Assembly (NCBI GenBank): GCA_900317305.1
Contig: ONGG01000032.1
Location: forward strand, 1-35,889
DNA from: an uncultured Prevotellaceae bacterium
GTDB lineage: Bacteria; Bacteroidota; Bacteroidia; Bacteroidales; Bacteroidaceae
Direction: 5' to 3'
Length of the DNA stretch: 35,889 nt
In this document: piece by piece, positions 34,375 to 35,889 of the stretch
Numbering within the stretch: position 1 is the first letter of the stretch
Layout: each line of letters starts with the position of its first letter
The notes under the pieces: generated by a model
Database searches by the model: none
Seen by the model: the letters and a program-made list of their open reading frames with translations, nothing else
What the model was told of the DNA's origin: nothing
Made by a program: the position numbers and the translations under genes

Positions 34375-35889
34375 ATGAAAAGAACCATCACGCTCATCAT
34401 ACTGTCCCTCCTGCTAAGCGTCAGCATGCATGCCCAGCGCATCACACAATCATACAACAATGTATCGCTCTCTGATGCCCTCAGCCAACTCGCAGAGCAG
34501 CAGACCGACTATACCATCATGTTCCTCTACAACGAGCTGGAGGATTTCCGCATCACCACGACCATCCACCGCAAGACACTGCCCGAAGCCATCCGGCAGA
34601 TGATAGGATTCTATCCCATCCGCGTCACGACAAGCAAAGACGAAGGTGGTAAGAAGATTTTCGTGGAGTGTGTGCAGAAAGCCGACACGCGATATAAAGG
34701 TACCGTCGTCGACGAGCAAGGCAAGCCCATTGGCTATGCCAACATCGCCCTGCTCTCGCCCCAGGACTCCACGCTGATTGCCGGTGGCGTGTCCAACGAA
34801 AGCGGCTATTTCGTCATCCCCTGCGAACAGCCAGCAGTTCTCGCCCGTATCTCTTACATCGGTTACAAGACAAGCTATGTGAGGCTTGATTCAAGAAATG
34901 TCGGAAAAATCAGACTCAAACTTGAAACCATCATGCTGAACGGTGTGAAGGTGACTGGCGAGCGTATCTTATCGGGAACTGAAAACGGCCACCTTGTCTA
35001 TAACATGCCGATGCTCCTGCAAGTTTATCCCGCCGACAACGCCTACGATGCGCTAACCAACATTCCGGGTGTAAGTGAGATGAATGGCAACATCACATTC
35101 TCTGGTCAGGCCGTGACGCTCATCATCAATGGCAAGCCAACCACACTCAGTTCAGACAAGGTGGCAGAAAGGCTGAAACAGATGCCCGCAGCCATGCTTG
35201 CCAAGGCCGAGGTGATGCCTTCGGCTCCTGCCAAATACCATGTGCGGGGCATGGCCATCAACATCATGACGAAAGACTTTACGGGAACCAACCAAGTATC
35301 GGGACAAATGATGTGGGGCTGGCGGCAAAACAAGTATGGCACGGGATATTGGGGGCCCAGCGTCATCTACAACCACGGAAAACTGAGCGTTGACCTGTCA
35401 TATACCTACACCAATGGAACAGGTTACGGACAGGTGGAGCGTGAAGCCAACCACCCCCTCAACGGTCAGCGTGTGGCCTACAGCGACAAGACCCGCAACC
35501 GCAGCGACGGCATGGACCATGAATACCGAATCGGTATGGACTATGCCATCACCGATGACCACAAACTGAGTTGGGCCTACACGGGACAATGGAACTCCAC
35601 CCGCTCCACCAATACCACGACGGGCACGGCACTGTCCACACAACACTCCCGTCAGCACACTTACTTGCACAACGTTGATGCCTCATACACTGCTCCTTTC
35701 GGTCTGCAACTTGGTGTCTCCTATACTTACTATCAGGAACCTCGCACACAGAACCTTGACGGCGAGTTGTACGACATCAGCCGCAATCTTTCCGTCGACA
35801 GTCGTCAGAAAGTAAGCAAATGGCTCTTTACGGCCGACCAGACCCACTCGCTGCCGAAAGGTTGGGAACTGAGTTATGGCGGCAAGGCA
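34375..35889 (+). CDS. TonB-dependent receptor-like outer-membrane protein (5' part)
   Basis: The first 505 codons of an outer-membrane beta-barrel protein that runs off the window. Signal peptide MKRTITLIILSLLLSVSMHA. Residues about 22-100 form an STN-like domain (SDALSQLAEQQTDYTIMFLY), the part that touches the anti-sigma protein in surface signalling. About 104-190 is a carboxypeptidase-regulatory-like domain (YKGTVVDEQGKPIGYANIAL). A plug follows (ALTNIPGVSEMNGNITFSGQ), then barrel strands of the outer-membrane beta-barrel family. The plug lacks the DGVP motif of SusC. The ligand is unknown. No SusD gene is seen inside the window. Confidence 0.88.
   Translation, partial: MKRTITLIILSLLLSVSMHAQRITQSYNNVSLSDALSQLAEQQTDYTIMFLYNELEDFRITTTIHRKTLPEAIRQMIGFYPIRVTTSKDEGGKKIFVECVQKADTRYKGTVVDEQGKPIGYANIALLSPQDSTLIAGGVSNESGYFVIPCEQPAVLARISYIGYKTSYVRLDSRNVGKIRLKLETIMLNGVKVTGERILSGTENGHLVYNMPMLLQVYPADNAYDALTNIPGVSEMNGNITFSGQAVTLIINGKPTTLSSDKVAERLKQMPAAMLAKAEVMPSAPAKYHVRGMAINIMTKDFTGTNQVSGQMMWGWRQNKYGTGYWGPSVIYNHGKLSVDLSYTYTNGTGYGQVEREANHPLNGQRVAYSDKTRNRSDGMDHEYRIGMDYAITDDHKLSWAYTGQWNSTRSTNTTTGTALSTQHSRQHTYLHNVDASYTAPFGLQLGVSYTYYQEPRTQNLDGELYDISRNLSVDSRQKVSKWLFTADQTHSLPKGWELSYGGKA

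Overview
The window is chromosomal DNA from a Bacteroidales bacterium, most likely Prevotella or a close relative. The evidence is the Bacteroidetes promoter form (TTTG, 19-21 bases, TAnnTTTG), SusC/SusD pairs, a hybrid two-component regulator, SPII lipoproteins, BspA-type repeats, and GC-rich genes with AT-rich spacers. It holds no rRNA or tRNA gene, no insertion sequence and no CRISPR array that I can recognise.

Layout. (1) 1-9041: a secreted GH2 enzyme with a thioredoxin-like lipoprotein, a PepSY-like secreted protein, a 53-residue small protein on the minus strand with its own promoter and terminator, the ABC-F factor EttA, a PAP2 phosphatase, and a secreted protein of unknown function behind a tandem 92-bp repeat. 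(2) 9160-23717, all minus strand: a fructan utilisation locus. Reading in the direction of transcription it has a sensor-regulator, SusC, SusD, a DUF4960 surface lipoprotein, a lipoprotein GH32, a second GH32 with an N-terminal DUF4980, an MFS sugar transporter and a fructokinase. It has two promoter regions, one before susC and one before the second GH32, and both carry related inverted-repeat operators. The gene content matches the Bacteroides thetaiotaomicron fructan locus (BT1754-BT1763). (3) 23718-29140: a structured, possibly 6S-like RNA, an XRE-cupin regulator with an acyl-CoA synthetase, then a BspA-like protein with a histidine phosphatase. (4) 29269-32576: a Tat-exported Fe-S aldo/keto reductase behind a second tandem repeat of the same family, a putative small RNA, and an iron-type alcohol dehydrogenase. 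(5) 32577-35889: the tail of a lost SH3-domain gene, then an ECF sigma factor, an anti-sigma-like protein and an outer-membrane receptor cut by the window end.

How the fructan genes should work together: the GH32 lipoprotein cuts fructan at the surface, the DUF4960 and SusD lipoproteins bind it, SusC imports oligosaccharides, the second GH32 releases fructose in the periplasm, the MFS carrier takes it up and the kinase phosphorylates it. Fructose would also be the signal for the regulator.

Most notable: the fructan regulator has lost its whole HATPase domain and has HQ in place of the HE of the histidine motif; the operator before susC is a 62-bp concentric dyad; an about 90-bp repeat with a covarying hairpin sits directly against two unrelated promoters; and a promoter module of about 105 bp is shared by the PepSY gene and an ORF-less transcript with a strong terminator.
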